Source: Cohnella phaseoli
Lineage (GTDB): Bacteria; Bacillota; Bacilli; Paenibacillales; Paenibacillaceae
Direction: 5' to 3'
NCBI RefSeq assembly: GCF_003386235.1
Contig: NZ_QRDZ01000055.1
Span: 1 to 37,575, forward strand
Length of the DNA: 37,575 nt
This document shows, piece by piece, positions 23,456-31,697 of the stretch (positions are counted from its first letter, which is position 1; each line of letters opens with the position of its first letter). Under the pieces are notes generated by a model. That model saw only the letters and a list, made by a program, of their open reading frames with translations. It did no database searches and was not told where the DNA came from. The translations under genes and the position numbers were made by a program.

Positions 23456-25003
23456 ATGAAAATCATGATTGTTGACGATGAAGAGCTCATCCGGAATCAC
23501 CTTGCCCATTTAACGGAATGGGACGAGATAGGCTGTCAAATAACAGGTGTTGCGGCCAACGGAGTCGAAGCGCTTAAGCGGATTCCAGCGGATAAACCGG
23601 ATCTCATTATTACCGATATCCGGATGCCGTTAATGAACGGCATTCAATTGGCGGAGCAAATTAAGGTCAGATTCCCGCACATCCGTTTTCTCTTTTTGAC
23701 CGCATACAGCGATTTTCAGTACGCGCAGCATGCGGTAAAGCTTGGAGCGGCAGATTTTATCCTGAAGCCCATTCAGAATGCGGAGCTGCTGCACGCCGTC
23801 GAATTAATTGTACAAGGAGAAGAGCGCATAAGCAGGGAGGATCGACTCAAGCAAGAGCAAGTCATCCAAGCCATGCTTAGTCCGGTCGCTGTGCCGGATA
23901 AATATGAAGTTGCCCTTGAGCAAAGGCTGGAAGACCGCGAGATCATTGTCATCTGTGTGGTAATCGATAATGCGGATGTCCTCGCAGAGGCTGGAGAAGT
24001 GTATTCGTGGGTTGCACTAAGGGAAGCCGTCACGCAAATTGTTCATTACAATCCCTATAGCTATTGGGATTATACGGATAGCAAGGGGGTGTATCTCATC
24101 TTATTTAAGCCGCATGGCGATTTGTGGGATATGCGCGTGGATAGCATGAAAATGGCGGGTGAAATGCTTGAGCGCTGCAAAGATTCGTTTCCGTTTGCAG
24201 TATCCATCTGTATCAGTAAAGTGAAATCTTCCATTGTATATTTGGATCAAGCCTGGAAAGAAATTAAGGATTGCCTGGATTATCGGATGCTGCTGGGCAA
24301 GGGCTCGATCATTTCTAATGATGCGCTCCCTCATCTTGTGAAGGGCAACATTAACGGAGCGGAAAACCAGCTTAACGAGTTAACCGTTATGTTGCGCAAA
24401 GGGGAAAAAGAAAAAGTGCCCTCCTATTTGCTTTCCATATCGAGGGAGATGATGGGGAAAGGACTGACCAAAACCAATATCCATACTTTTGCGTTGCAAG
24501 TTGTTCAAAAGGTAGAAACGCTTTTGCTGGAATACAATTTGCGAATTCCGGAAGAAATTCAATTGCATACGCGCAAGACAATTTTATCATTTGATATCTT
24601 GTTTGATTTAATGATATTTCTGGAACAGTGGGTGGAAGAAGCCGCGGATCGGATTATCGCAATCCGCCAAAATCATTCTGTGAATGGGCTGGTCAAAGAA
24701 ATCTGTGCTTATATACGAAGTAAATCTGCTGAAGACATGACCTTAGAGAGGTTAGCAGACGATTTTCATATGAACCATTCTTATCTCAGTCGGTTGATTA
24801 AAAAGGAAACGGGTCATAATTTTCGCGATTTACTCTGGTCCTACAGAATTGAAGATGCGAAACGGATGCTGCTTGAAACGAGACTGAAGGCAAATGAAAT
24901 CGCGTATGAGGTCGGGTTTAAGGATCCGGCGCATTTTAGTCTATTATTCAAAAAACATGTGGGTTTGAGTCCAATGAATTATCGCGAGCAAATCAAACCC
25001 TAG
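23456..25003 (+). CDS. YesN-type response regulator with AraC DNA-binding domain
   Basis: A 515-residue regulator with an N-terminal receiver domain (acidic MIVDDEELI, phospho-acceptor D54 in LIITDIRMP, conserved Thr/Lys in LTAYSDFQYA and FILKPI), a variable middle region and a C-terminal AraC double helix-turn-helix at about 415-512 (LADDFHMNHSYLSRLI, EVGFKDPAHFSLLFKKHVG). It follows the kinase gene by 9 bp and forms a pair with it. A copy of the shared direct-repeat motif starts 17 bp after its stop, in front of the second importer operon, making it a strong candidate to bind all three motif copies. Confidence 0.92.
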   Translation: MKIMIVDDEELIRNHLAHLTEWDEIGCQITGVAANGVEALKRIPADKPDLIITDIRMPLMNGIQLAEQIKVRFPHIRFLFLTAYSDFQYAQHAVKLGAADFILKPIQNAELLHAVELIVQGEERISREDRLKQEQVIQAMLSPVAVPDKYEVALEQRLEDREIIVICVVIDNADVLAEAGEVYSWVALREAVTQIVHYNPYSYWDYTDSKGVYLILFKPHGDLWDMRVDSMKMAGEMLERCKDSFPFAVSICISKVKSSIVYLDQAWKEIKDCLDYRMLLGKGSIISNDALPHLVKGNINGAENQLNELTVMLRKGEKEKVPSYLLSISREMMGKGLTKTNIHTFALQVVQKVETLLLEYNLRIPEEIQLHTRKTILSFDILFDLMIFLEQWVEEAADRIIAIRQNHSVNGLVKEICAYIRSKSAEDMTLERLADDFHMNHSYLSRLIKKETGHNFRDLLWSYRIEDAKRMLLETRLKANEIAYEVGFKDPAHFSLLFKKHVGLSPMNYREQIKP

Positions 25004-25019
25004 TGCGAACAACAAACGA

Positions 25020-25082
25020 GTCAACTACAGCAAAGCAATGTCAATTGCAGTTATTCGGCGCTTTGTGTCCGAAAGCTATAAT
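25020..25082 (+). promoter_or_regulatory. Shared direct-repeat activator site 3 and promoter
   Basis: GTCAACT at 25020 and GTCAATTGCAGTTAT at 25040-25054, 20-bp period. A perfect -10 box TATAAT (25077-25082) starts 23 bp after the motif, with no good -35 box (TTCGGC), as expected for a promoter that needs an activator. Confidence 0.75.
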
Positions 25083-25126
25083 TGGACTATGCAATGGAGT
25101 CCTATTAAAAACAGGGGGAACGAAGA

Positions 25127-26614
25127 ATGAGGAAGGTTAGTCTGGGCAGATTCGCGTCTGCGTCTGCATCCGTTTTATCCTTATCGTTATTGATTTCAGC
25201 GTGCGCAAGCAACAATTCGAAAGCGGATCCAACATTACCGGCATCGTCGGTTGCGCCATCGGCAACGGAGCAAGCGTCAACCGCGTCGGAAATTCCGACC
25301 AAGGAGATGACGATCAAGTTTGACCCGCAAGGGTATTTGCCGCGCGAAAGCACGACGAAGGATCCGGCCGTGCACAAAGTGATGCAGGAGTTGGCTGACG
25401 AATATACGAAGCTGAAGCCAAACATCAAGATTGAGTTTGTTGAAGTGACGGCGCCTGACCGCAAGGCTTGGCTGCAAGCAAGAATGCTTAGCAAGGATGC
25501 GCCGGATATTTTCTGGACAAATTTCGAGGAAACGTGGACCAACTATCAGAAGGGTTGGTTTCTCCAGATGGACCCTTGGCTTAATAAGCCGAACCCTTAC
25601 AATGATAATCAGATTTGGAAGGATACATTTGTGCCGGGCATTATTGACGCAGTAAGAGCGCCGGATGGAAGTGCGTACACGATTCCCGGAGACGGTGTAG
25701 CGATCGGTATATATTACAACAAGACAATCTTCGATAAGCTGAGTTTAACCGTGCCGACAACATGGACTGAATTCATCGAGGTTCAGGAGAAGATTAAAGC
25801 TTCCGGCGTCATACCGATGGCCTTTAGCACAGAATCCGCTTCTTCCGGTCCTTGGTCCGATACGATCATGCACAGCGAATTTATGCTCGACAAAATCACT
25901 GACAGGGATACGAGCGGAAATGGCAGATTAGAGCCAAATGAGCTTGTCAAAGCCATCAAAGAAGGAAAGTTCCCGCTTAAAGAAGTCGTTAATCAAGAGT
26001 ATTCGTTGATGAAGGAATGGTCACAGTATTGGCCCAAAGGCTTTAATGCGCAAATCGATGAAGAGCAAATGTTTGAATCCGGCAAGGCCGCCATGTGGAT
26101 GGCCGGAAACGCGTATTCGGATTACTTGAACAAGTCGGATTTCGGATTTGATTACGGCGTGTTTAGCTTCCCGGCCATTACACAAGATGTTGCACCTGCA
26201 GCTTCGGGTCAAGCTGCCAAAATTTACGGCCCTTGGGGGCCGGCACAATGGCTGGTGCCTGGTTATTTGAATCAGGAGGATCCGGATAAAGTGGCCGCTA
26301 TTATCGATTTTCTCATGTTTCTTAGCAGTCCCGATCATATGACGCGAATTTCGGCGGAAGGCCTGACGATTCCAAACATTGTCGGAGCAGTAACTCCCAA
26401 GGGGCAGGAGCCCTTTGTAAACGATATCCCGCTTACGATTATGCAAGGTTACCATGCGATACTTGATGCGCCGTTCAAAGATAAAATGAAAGCAGCCATA
26501 CAGTTCTACCTTAATGGAGATTGGACCATTGATAAGTTCAGTGACGAAGTCATGAAATATTATACAGAAGCCGCTGATCGCATGGCAGAGGCGAATCCAG
26601 ACTGGTTGAAATAA
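25127..26614 (+). CDS. Carbohydrate ABC transporter substrate-binding lipoprotein (family 1)
   Basis: A 495-residue lipoprotein with lipobox LISAC (lipidated Cys at residue 26), a Ser/Thr/Ala-rich linker to about residue 60 and a family 1 (MalE/UgpB-type) solute-binding fold (KMTIK-like first strand, DIFWTNFEETW, IPGDGVAIGIYYNKTIFDKL, GKAAMWMAGN). It opens the second importer operon, directly behind activator site 3, with AGGGGGAACG before the start. It belongs to a different subfamily from the binding protein at 7762, so the two importers probably take related but distinct sugars. Confidence 0.92.
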   Translation: MRKVSLGRFASASASVLSLSLLISACASNNSKADPTLPASSVAPSATEQASTASEIPTKEMTIKFDPQGYLPRESTTKDPAVHKVMQELADEYTKLKPNIKIEFVEVTAPDRKAWLQARMLSKDAPDIFWTNFEETWTNYQKGWFLQMDPWLNKPNPYNDNQIWKDTFVPGIIDAVRAPDGSAYTIPGDGVAIGIYYNKTIFDKLSLTVPTTWTEFIEVQEKIKASGVIPMAFSTESASSGPWSDTIMHSEFMLDKITDRDTSGNGRLEPNELVKAIKEGKFPLKEVVNQEYSLMKEWSQYWPKGFNAQIDEEQMFESGKAAMWMAGNAYSDYLNKSDFGFDYGVFSFPAITQDVAPAASGQAAKIYGPWGPAQWLVPGYLNQEDPDKVAAIIDFLMFLSSPDHMTRISAEGLTIPNIVGAVTPKGQEPFVNDIPLTIMQGYHAILDAPFKDKMKAAIQFYLNGDWTIDKFSDEVMKYYTEAADRMAEANPDWLK

Positions 26615-26639
26615 TTATACTTTCTGAATCGTCCATAAT

Positions 26640-26665
26640 AGGGGGCTTCTCCAGGGAGGCCCCTT
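26640..26665 (+). other. Intercistronic hairpin after the second binding-protein gene
   Basis: AGGGG (26640-26644) pairs with CCCCT (26660-26664), with further CTTC/GGAG pairing inside across a mismatch; a short TTTATT follows. As a partial terminator it would keep binding-protein mRNA more abundant than permease mRNA, a common arrangement in such operons. Confidence 0.5.
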
Positions 26666-26695
26666 TATTCATATTACAGGAATGGGAGATGACAG

Positions 26696-27595
26696 ATGCC
26701 CGCTTCAATATGGAAAAAAGTGAACATTAAAGCTTATTTATTTCTGCTCCCTACAATTGCATTGATCATGACCTTTAGTTATTACCCGGCGTTATCCGCA
26801 TTTTATTATTCGTTTACGAATTGGGATGGATTTCTGACAGCCAAGTATATTGGGTTCAAAAACTTTGAAATCATCTTTACTTCGGAGGAGTTTCGTCAAG
26901 CTTTCCTTAACTTATTTTGGTTCTCCGCATTTAATGTGCTCACGTCACTCACGGTTCCGCTACTCGTTGCCTTGCTCATTTATAAAGTCAAGCATCTCAA
27001 GCTGCAGAATATGTACCGTTTATTGTTTGTGTTTCCGATGGTAGTACCGGGTATGGTTACGATTTTGCTGTGGCAATTCATATTAAACCCCGATGTAGGG
27101 TTGATCAATTCCTTTCTTGCGGCAATCGGCATCCCTGACGAGAAGCTGCCTTTGTGGCTGGCGAGCATGCGAATGGCACTTCCATCGCTATTGCTAGTGG
27201 GGTTCCCTTGGGTATCGGGGGTGTATGTATTGATCTTTCTAGCGGGGTTTCAAAGTATACCGGGCTCCTTGCGTGAGGCGGCTATTGTGGATGGAGCAAA
27301 CGGGAAAATATTGTTTTTCCGCATAGAGCTGCCGCTGATCATGTCGCAAATTAAGCTGATCATGATCTTGACGATGATATCGGTTATCCAAACCTTTAGT
27401 CTGCAGCTCGTTCTGACCAACGGGGGACCGGCCAATAAGACTACCGTTCCGGGTTATATCATGTATCGTGAAGCGGTGATCAATAGTCAATTGGGATACG
27501 CTTGTGCGATCGGTGTCGTATTATTTATTATGATTTTTCTCCTTACAATCATCAATAATAAATTTCTCAAATCGTCAACGGAATTCGAGAGGTGA
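26696..27595 (+). CDS. ABC sugar permease, MalF/UgpA-type
   Basis: A 299-residue membrane protein with six hydrophobic segments, the first near residues 12-34. The EAA loop reads EAAIVDGANGKILFFRIELP near residues 198-217. The N-terminus (AYLFLLPTIALIMTFSYYPA) is typical of UgpA-like permeases for oligosaccharides. Next permease begins 6 bp after its stop; no ATPase gene is present in the operon. Confidence 0.93.
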   Translation: MPASIWKKVNIKAYLFLLPTIALIMTFSYYPALSAFYYSFTNWDGFLTAKYIGFKNFEIIFTSEEFRQAFLNLFWFSAFNVLTSLTVPLLVALLIYKVKHLKLQNMYRLLFVFPMVVPGMVTILLWQFILNPDVGLINSFLAAIGIPDEKLPLWLASMRMALPSLLLVGFPWVSGVYVLIFLAGFQSIPGSLREAAIVDGANGKILFFRIELPLIMSQIKLIMILTMISVIQTFSLQLVLTNGGPANKTTVPGYIMYREAVINSQLGYACAIGVVLFIMIFLLTIINNKFLKSSTEFER

Positions 27596-27601
27596 GAGAT
27601 C

Positions 27602-28420
27602 ATGAATAAGTTGACCTATAGCTCCATAAGTAAGCATGCCGTATTAGCAACGCTTGGCATTCTGACGTTCATACCGTTTATTATGCTGCTGCTGATCTCC
27701 TTTAAGGATGCGCAACAATTTGCCAGTCACCGCTGGACACTCACGTTTCCCCTGCATCTGGAAAATTATACGGAAGCTTGGCATCAGATTCGGAGATTTA
27801 TTTTAAATAGTTTTATTATTAGCGGCGTAACGGTTGTTGGCGTAATTATCGTGTCATGCCTGGCTGCTTACGCCCTTGCCCGAATGCGTTTTTTTCTCAA
27901 GGAGCAGATTTACTTTTTGATTATTTCATTATTGATGATTCCAAGCGTCCTAACCTTAGTACCGCTTTTTGGAATTGTGATTAAACTGCATATTCTGAAC
28001 AATTGGCTTGGATTATGGGGGCCTTATATCGCCGGGGGTCAAGTGTTCTGTATCTTTGTCTTACGTTCGTTCTTTGCGTCATTGTCGGAAGAGATGTTCG
28101 AAGCGGCGCGAATGGATGGCGCAGGGGAGGCCAAAGTACTGTTCAGCATCGTCGTGCCGCTGTCGAAGCCGATCATCGGGACATTGGCGATGTTAAATAT
28201 TTTATCAACTTGGAACGAATATGTGTGGCCGATCATGGTCATGAATAGCATCGAATTGCAGCCCATTCCCGTTGGACTTCTTTATTTCACGCAGAAACAA
28301 ACGGACTATGGCTCATTGTTCGCAGGCTATGCGATTGCTTCTGTTCCGCTCGTGTTGTTGTTTGCATTGGCCAGTAAGCAGTTTGTCGAAGGATTATCCT
28401 CAGGTTCGGTCAAGATGTAA
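27602..28420 (+). CDS. ABC sugar permease, MalG/UgpE-type
   Basis: A 272-residue membrane protein with six hydrophobic segments and an EAA loop, EAARMDGAGEAKVLFSIVVP, near residues 167-186, ending in PLSKP. The C-terminus (KQFVEGLSSGSVKM) is the standard end of the MalG type. GAGGTGAGAG precedes the start. It pairs with the preceding permease to form the membrane channel. Confidence 0.93.
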   Translation: MNKLTYSSISKHAVLATLGILTFIPFIMLLLISFKDAQQFASHRWTLTFPLHLENYTEAWHQIRRFILNSFIISGVTVVGVIIVSCLAAYALARMRFFLKEQIYFLIISLLMIPSVLTLVPLFGIVIKLHILNNWLGLWGPYIAGGQVFCIFVLRSFFASLSEEMFEAARMDGAGEAKVLFSIVVPLSKPIIGTLAMLNILSTWNEYVWPIMVMNSIELQPIPVGLLYFTQKQTDYGSLFAGYAIASVPLVLLFALASKQFVEGLSSGSVKM

Positions 28421-28455
28421 ACGGTTCAATATAAATCGTAGTGGAGGCTTTCTTG

Positions 28456-29553
28456 ATGAGGAATGGAACAGTCGGCAAAGTCGTGTTGGAGCTTTCTCCG
28501 TCGGAGGATAATCCGCGTAATAGCGAAGGGTCGTTTATCGACTTGAAGGATGGTCGATTGATGTTCGTTTACAGCCGCTTTGTGGGCGAAACCGAAGACG
28601 ATTACGCTTTTGCTTTAATCGCCAAAAGATATTCTTCCGACCAAGGGAATAGTTGGTCCGAGGATGAGATCATCGCAAGCCCGAGAGAATACGACGCCCT
28701 GAATATTATGAGCGTAAGTTTACTGCGTCTTGCCAACGACGATATCGGGTTATTCCATCTGATTCGATATGGCTTTCATGATACCAGGCTTTATTTGCGG
28801 AGATCATCGGATGAGGGGGAAACCTGGAGTAAAGCGGTTTGTTGTATGCCGGGACCGGGGTATTACAATGTCAATAACGATCGCGTGATTCGGCTATCCA
28901 GTGGAAGACTTGTGATACCGGCATGTTATTTTCGGTTGCAGGGCAACGATACGACAGATTTAAGCTCGTGGGATCCTCGCGCAATTTTAATGTTTTGCCT
29001 GTCTGATGACGATGGGGCTACCTGGCGGGAATCCCGCTCCTTCCATGCCCTTCCTGTCGCCTGGTCGGAAGCGGGCTTCGACGAGCCTGGCGTCATCGAG
29101 CTAACGAATGGCACGCTCTGGGCGTGGATTCGAACCGATCTCGGCCGACAATACGAGTCGTTTTCTACTGATGGCGGGGAGACTTGGAGTGTGCCGACCG
29201 CTTCGATATTCACTTCGCCCAGCTCTCCGCTTTCCATGAAGCGGATCCGACAATGGAATAACGTTCTATTGGCGGTATGGAACCCTATTCCAACCTATCA
29301 AACACGCATTTATGAGAGGCATTCCGGGGGGCGATCACCGCTTGTTGGCGCAATCAGTCGCGATGAAGGAAAGACTTGGGAAGAAGAAATTGCGATAGAG
29401 ACGGACGAGCGATCGGGATATTGTTACACAGCTATTCATTTTGTTGATGATTCCGTATTACTGGCCTATGCCGCCGGAAACGCAGATGAAGGCTTCTGTC
29501 TGCGAAGACTTCGTATCCGAAAAATGAAGCTGTCGGAGCTAATGAGCACATAA
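28456..29553 (+). CDS. Second cytoplasmic Asp-box (BNR/sialidase-superfamily) protein
   Basis: A 365-residue protein starting at ATG 28456, with GTGGAGG 8 bases upstream (a GTG start at 28441 would lie on the binding site itself). It is a close full-length paralogue of the 11208 protein: VLELSPSEDNPRNSEGSF at the start, VCCMPGPGYYNVNNDRVIRL, SSWDPRAI, and the same five Asp boxes (SSDQGNSW, SSDEGETW, SDDDGATW, STDGGETW, SRDEGKTW). No signal peptide. It closes the second importer operon just as its paralogue closes the first. The fold is secure, the reaction is not; a sialidase activity should not be assumed. Confidence 0.8.
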   Translation: MRNGTVGKVVLELSPSEDNPRNSEGSFIDLKDGRLMFVYSRFVGETEDDYAFALIAKRYSSDQGNSWSEDEIIASPREYDALNIMSVSLLRLANDDIGLFHLIRYGFHDTRLYLRRSSDEGETWSKAVCCMPGPGYYNVNNDRVIRLSSGRLVIPACYFRLQGNDTTDLSSWDPRAILMFCLSDDDGATWRESRSFHALPVAWSEAGFDEPGVIELTNGTLWAWIRTDLGRQYESFSTDGGETWSVPTASIFTSPSSPLSMKRIRQWNNVLLAVWNPIPTYQTRIYERHSGGRSPLVGAISRDEGKTWEEEIAIETDERSGYCYTAIHFVDDSVLLAYAAGNADEGFCLRRLRIRKMKLSELMST

Positions 29554-29673
29554 GGAGTGGAGGCCAAAAAGTCAAAATTCATCCCGCAAAAAATTTAGGC
29601 TCGTCCACCTGATTAAAAATCGGCAAAACAGTCCAATAGTTATTAGATCCAATCTACACAGGAGGCGATATTC

Positions 29674-29976
29674 ATGCTGAAGGCTGTAGAAGTGAACTTG
29701 GATATGGACGAGATGATTATCCGGCTGGAAAAGGCGAGCGAGTCGACCCCGATCGAATATACAAAACTGAACAAACTCGTGCTCGCGAAGGAACCCGTCC
29801 GTAAAATGCTGTGGGTAGTTGACGTGAGAACGATCAGGGTATACTCTCGGGAGATGGAGGAGCCGTTCATGATCGCCAGCGACAAAGTCAGAGATTTCGA
29901 CAAGGTCGAGGACTACCTCCTCAAGATCGCCGATAAGTACGATGTCGAAGTTTCACCGATGTCGACGTTCGGTTGA
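29674..29976 (+). CDS. Small conserved-looking protein of unknown function
   Basis: A 100-residue acidic, soluble protein, preceded by a strong ACAGGAGGCGAT binding site. It has no signal peptide, membrane segment or cysteine. It alternates predicted helices and strands (EMIIRLEKASESTP, MLWVVDVRTIRVYSRE, DKVEDYLLKIADKYDVEV). I do not recognise the family. It lies alone between the second importer operon and the SDR gene, with a stable hairpin after its stop. The 120 bp before it (29554-29673) hold no clear promoter. Confidence 0.65.
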   Translation: MLKAVEVNLDMDEMIIRLEKASESTPIEYTKLNKLVLAKEPVRKMLWVVDVRTIRVYSREMEEPFMIASDKVRDFDKVEDYLLKIADKYDVEVSPMSTFG

Positions 29977-29984
29977 CCGGCAGT

Positions 29985-30027
29985 GAGGGAGATGCCCAGA
30001 GGCGCTTAACCTCCGGGCATCTCCCTC
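29985..30027 (+). terminator. Very stable hairpin after the 100-residue protein gene
   Basis: GAGGGAGATGCCC (29985-29997) and GGGCATCTCCCTC (30015-30027) form a perfect 13-bp stem with a 17-base loop, 9 bp after the stop. No T-tract follows, so it may be a weak terminator or a 3'-end stabiliser. Confidence 0.55.
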
Positions 30028-30059
30028 GCGCTGCGGAATCAACTTCAGAACGGAAGGCT

Positions 30060-30087
30060 TTGATTTATTTTGGTATTACCATATTAT
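30060..30087 (+). promoter_or_regulatory. Promoter with GntR-type operator A
   Basis: TGGTATTACCA (30071-30081) sits between -35 TTGATT (30060-30065) and -10 TATTAT (30082-30087), where a bound repressor would block RNA polymerase. The SDR gene starts at 30108. Confidence 0.7.
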
Positions 30088-30107
30088 CTTATAAAGGAGA
30101 GCTGTTC

Positions 30108-30908
30108 ATGCATGTGATGAAGATGTTTGAGCTCGATCGCAAAGTCGCGATCGTAACGGGCGGTTCCGGTTTATATGGCGAGCATATTTCGCGCGCTTTA
30201 GGAGAAGCAGGAGCGGTTGTCATTGTTGCCTCGCGCGGACTGGAGAAATGCCAGCAGTTGGTGAAATCTTTGCGCAGTGATGGCTATGAGGCGTTTGCAT
30301 GGCGCCTGGATTTGGCGGACGAAGGGAGCATCGGGCAATTTACGGCAGAGGTGACGGCGGAATTCGGCCAGATTGACATATTGGTCAATAATTCCGTATC
30401 CCGAACCGGACTAAACGATATCGAACAAACGACTGCAGAAGGATGGCTTCGGGATCAGCAAGTTAACGGCCTGGGGACGATGCTGCTAACGAAAGCGATC
30501 GTGCGCACGATGAGGGAACGCCGGACGGGAAACATCATCAATATTTCTTCCATTCAAGGGATACTGGGCCCTCATTTTCCCGTATACGGAGAAAGCGGCA
30601 TGACGAGCGGAATTGAGTATACGTATGCCAAGTGGGGCATGGTCGGAATGACAAAATGGCTGGCCAATTACTATGGAAAGTATAATGTCCGCGTTAACTG
30701 CATCTCTCCTGGAGGTTATAATCCCGTCAATACGGAGCAAGAAATATCGTCGAGCGAATTTTTGCAGCGGTATATTGAACGAACGCCCTTGGGACGACTC
30801 GCGGACGAAGACGATATAAAGGGCGCGATCGTCTATCTTGCTTCCGAGGCTTCGAAATACGTTACGGGTCACAATCTTGTACTTGATGGGGGATGGAGCA
30901 GTTGGTAG
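30108..30908 (+). CDS. SDR-family oxidoreductase
   Basis: The start at ATG 30108 (AAAGGAGAG upstream) gives 266 residues; a longer open frame to 29973 runs through the hairpin and operator. Rossmann motif TGGSGLYGEH near residue 17, LVNNSVSRTG in place of the usual NNAG, catalytic YTYAK (YxxxK) and the end LDGGWSSW. Such enzymes oxidise hydroxyl groups of sugars or sugar acids; the gluconate 5-dehydrogenase branch looks similar. It is transcribed alone from operator A, apart from the main operon but under the same apparent regulator. Confidence 0.88.
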   Translation: MHVMKMFELDRKVAIVTGGSGLYGEHISRALGEAGAVVIVASRGLEKCQQLVKSLRSDGYEAFAWRLDLADEGSIGQFTAEVTAEFGQIDILVNNSVSRTGLNDIEQTTAEGWLRDQQVNGLGTMLLTKAIVRTMRERRTGNIINISSIQGILGPHFPVYGESGMTSGIEYTYAKWGMVGMTKWLANYYGKYNVRVNCISPGGYNPVNTEQEISSSEFLQRYIERTPLGRLADEDDIKGAIVYLASEASKYVTGHNLVLDGGWSSW

Positions 30909-30951
30909 CGGATAGGGGGGCGACTGGCGGAAAGTATTATTGGAGAATCCG

Positions 30952-30990
30952 TTGACCGCTATTTTTTCAAGTGCTATATTGGTAATACCA
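30952..30990 (+). promoter_or_regulatory. Promoter with GntR-type operator B
   Basis: -35 TTGACC (30952-30957), 17 bp, -10 TATATT (30975-30980); operator TGGTAATACCA (30980-30990) covers the transcription start. It drives the two GntR genes, so they are probably autoregulated. Confidence 0.75.
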
Positions 30991-31012
30991 TAAGATGTGT
31001 ACGGAGGAAACG

Positions 31013-31693
31013 ATGGAACGGATCCTGGAAGAAGAGTATCGAATGCTAAGCCGGTTGGCTTGCGACAAAATTAGAGGCTATATCGCCGACAACAGGCTCA
31101 AAGCCGGGGATCGACTGCCTACCGAAAGAGCGCTCGCGGAGCAATTGGAGGTAAGCCGGCCGGTTATCAGGGAGGCGCTGGGAACGTTGGAGGCGCTCGG
31201 GCTGATCGTGAAGAGGCAGGGAAAAGGCATTTTTCTCAAGGATCCGAATTTTTCTGTTTTGTTCCATGAAATGATGGGGGTGTGGCAGCAGGACGAGGAC
31301 AGCGCAGATCAGGTGCTGCAGTTCCGCGTTTTGCTTGAGCAAGCAGCCGTAGCCCCGATTATCGAGCAGGCCGACGATGCGGATTATGAGCGGCTCTCCG
31401 CGCTTATTGCCGAGTCGGAAAAGGAAGGGGTGTCGCACAGCGATTTCATTCGGCTGGATTATTTGTTTCACAGCGAACTGCTCGGCCTGACGCGGAATGC
31501 ATTGTTTATCCAACTGACCGATGTCGTGAACAAGTATTTTCATTGGGTGGAGGCGAGCAGTCGGTCCAACAGAATGTTGGACGGCATTCAGCGCACGATT
31601 CGCCAGCATAGAGAAATCGTCCGCGCACTGCAAGCGAAGGACAGGGAAGGCGCGTCGCGGCTGTTGAAAATGCATTTGACCGGGGAAGGATAA
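31013..31693 (+). CDS. GntR/FadR-family regulator (FCD domain), first of two
   Basis: The start at ATG 31013 with GGAGG 5 bases upstream gives 226 residues (an ATG at 30995 lacks a binding site). N-terminal winged helix: AGDRLPTERALAEQLEVSRP followed by VIREALGTLEALGLIVKRQG; C-terminal FCD ligand domain about 95-225 with histidines in DYLFHSELLG, RQHREIV and KMHLTG in positions used for metal or carboxylate binding. FCD regulators usually bind organic acids and repress their catabolic genes. It is followed after 4 bp by a second GntR gene. Confidence 0.9.
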   Translation: MERILEEEYRMLSRLACDKIRGYIADNRLKAGDRLPTERALAEQLEVSRPVIREALGTLEALGLIVKRQGKGIFLKDPNFSVLFHEMMGVWQQDEDSADQVLQFRVLLEQAAVAPIIEQADDADYERLSALIAESEKEGVSHSDFIRLDYLFHSELLGLTRNALFIQLTDVVNKYFHWVEASSRSNRMLDGIQRTIRQHREIVRALQAKDREGASRLLKMHLTGEG

Positions 31694-31697
31694 CGAG

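Noticed and set aside
29554..29673. Promoter or riboswitch before the 100-residue protein
   Set aside because: Only weak AT-rich hexamers and a poor imperfect inverted repeat could be found.
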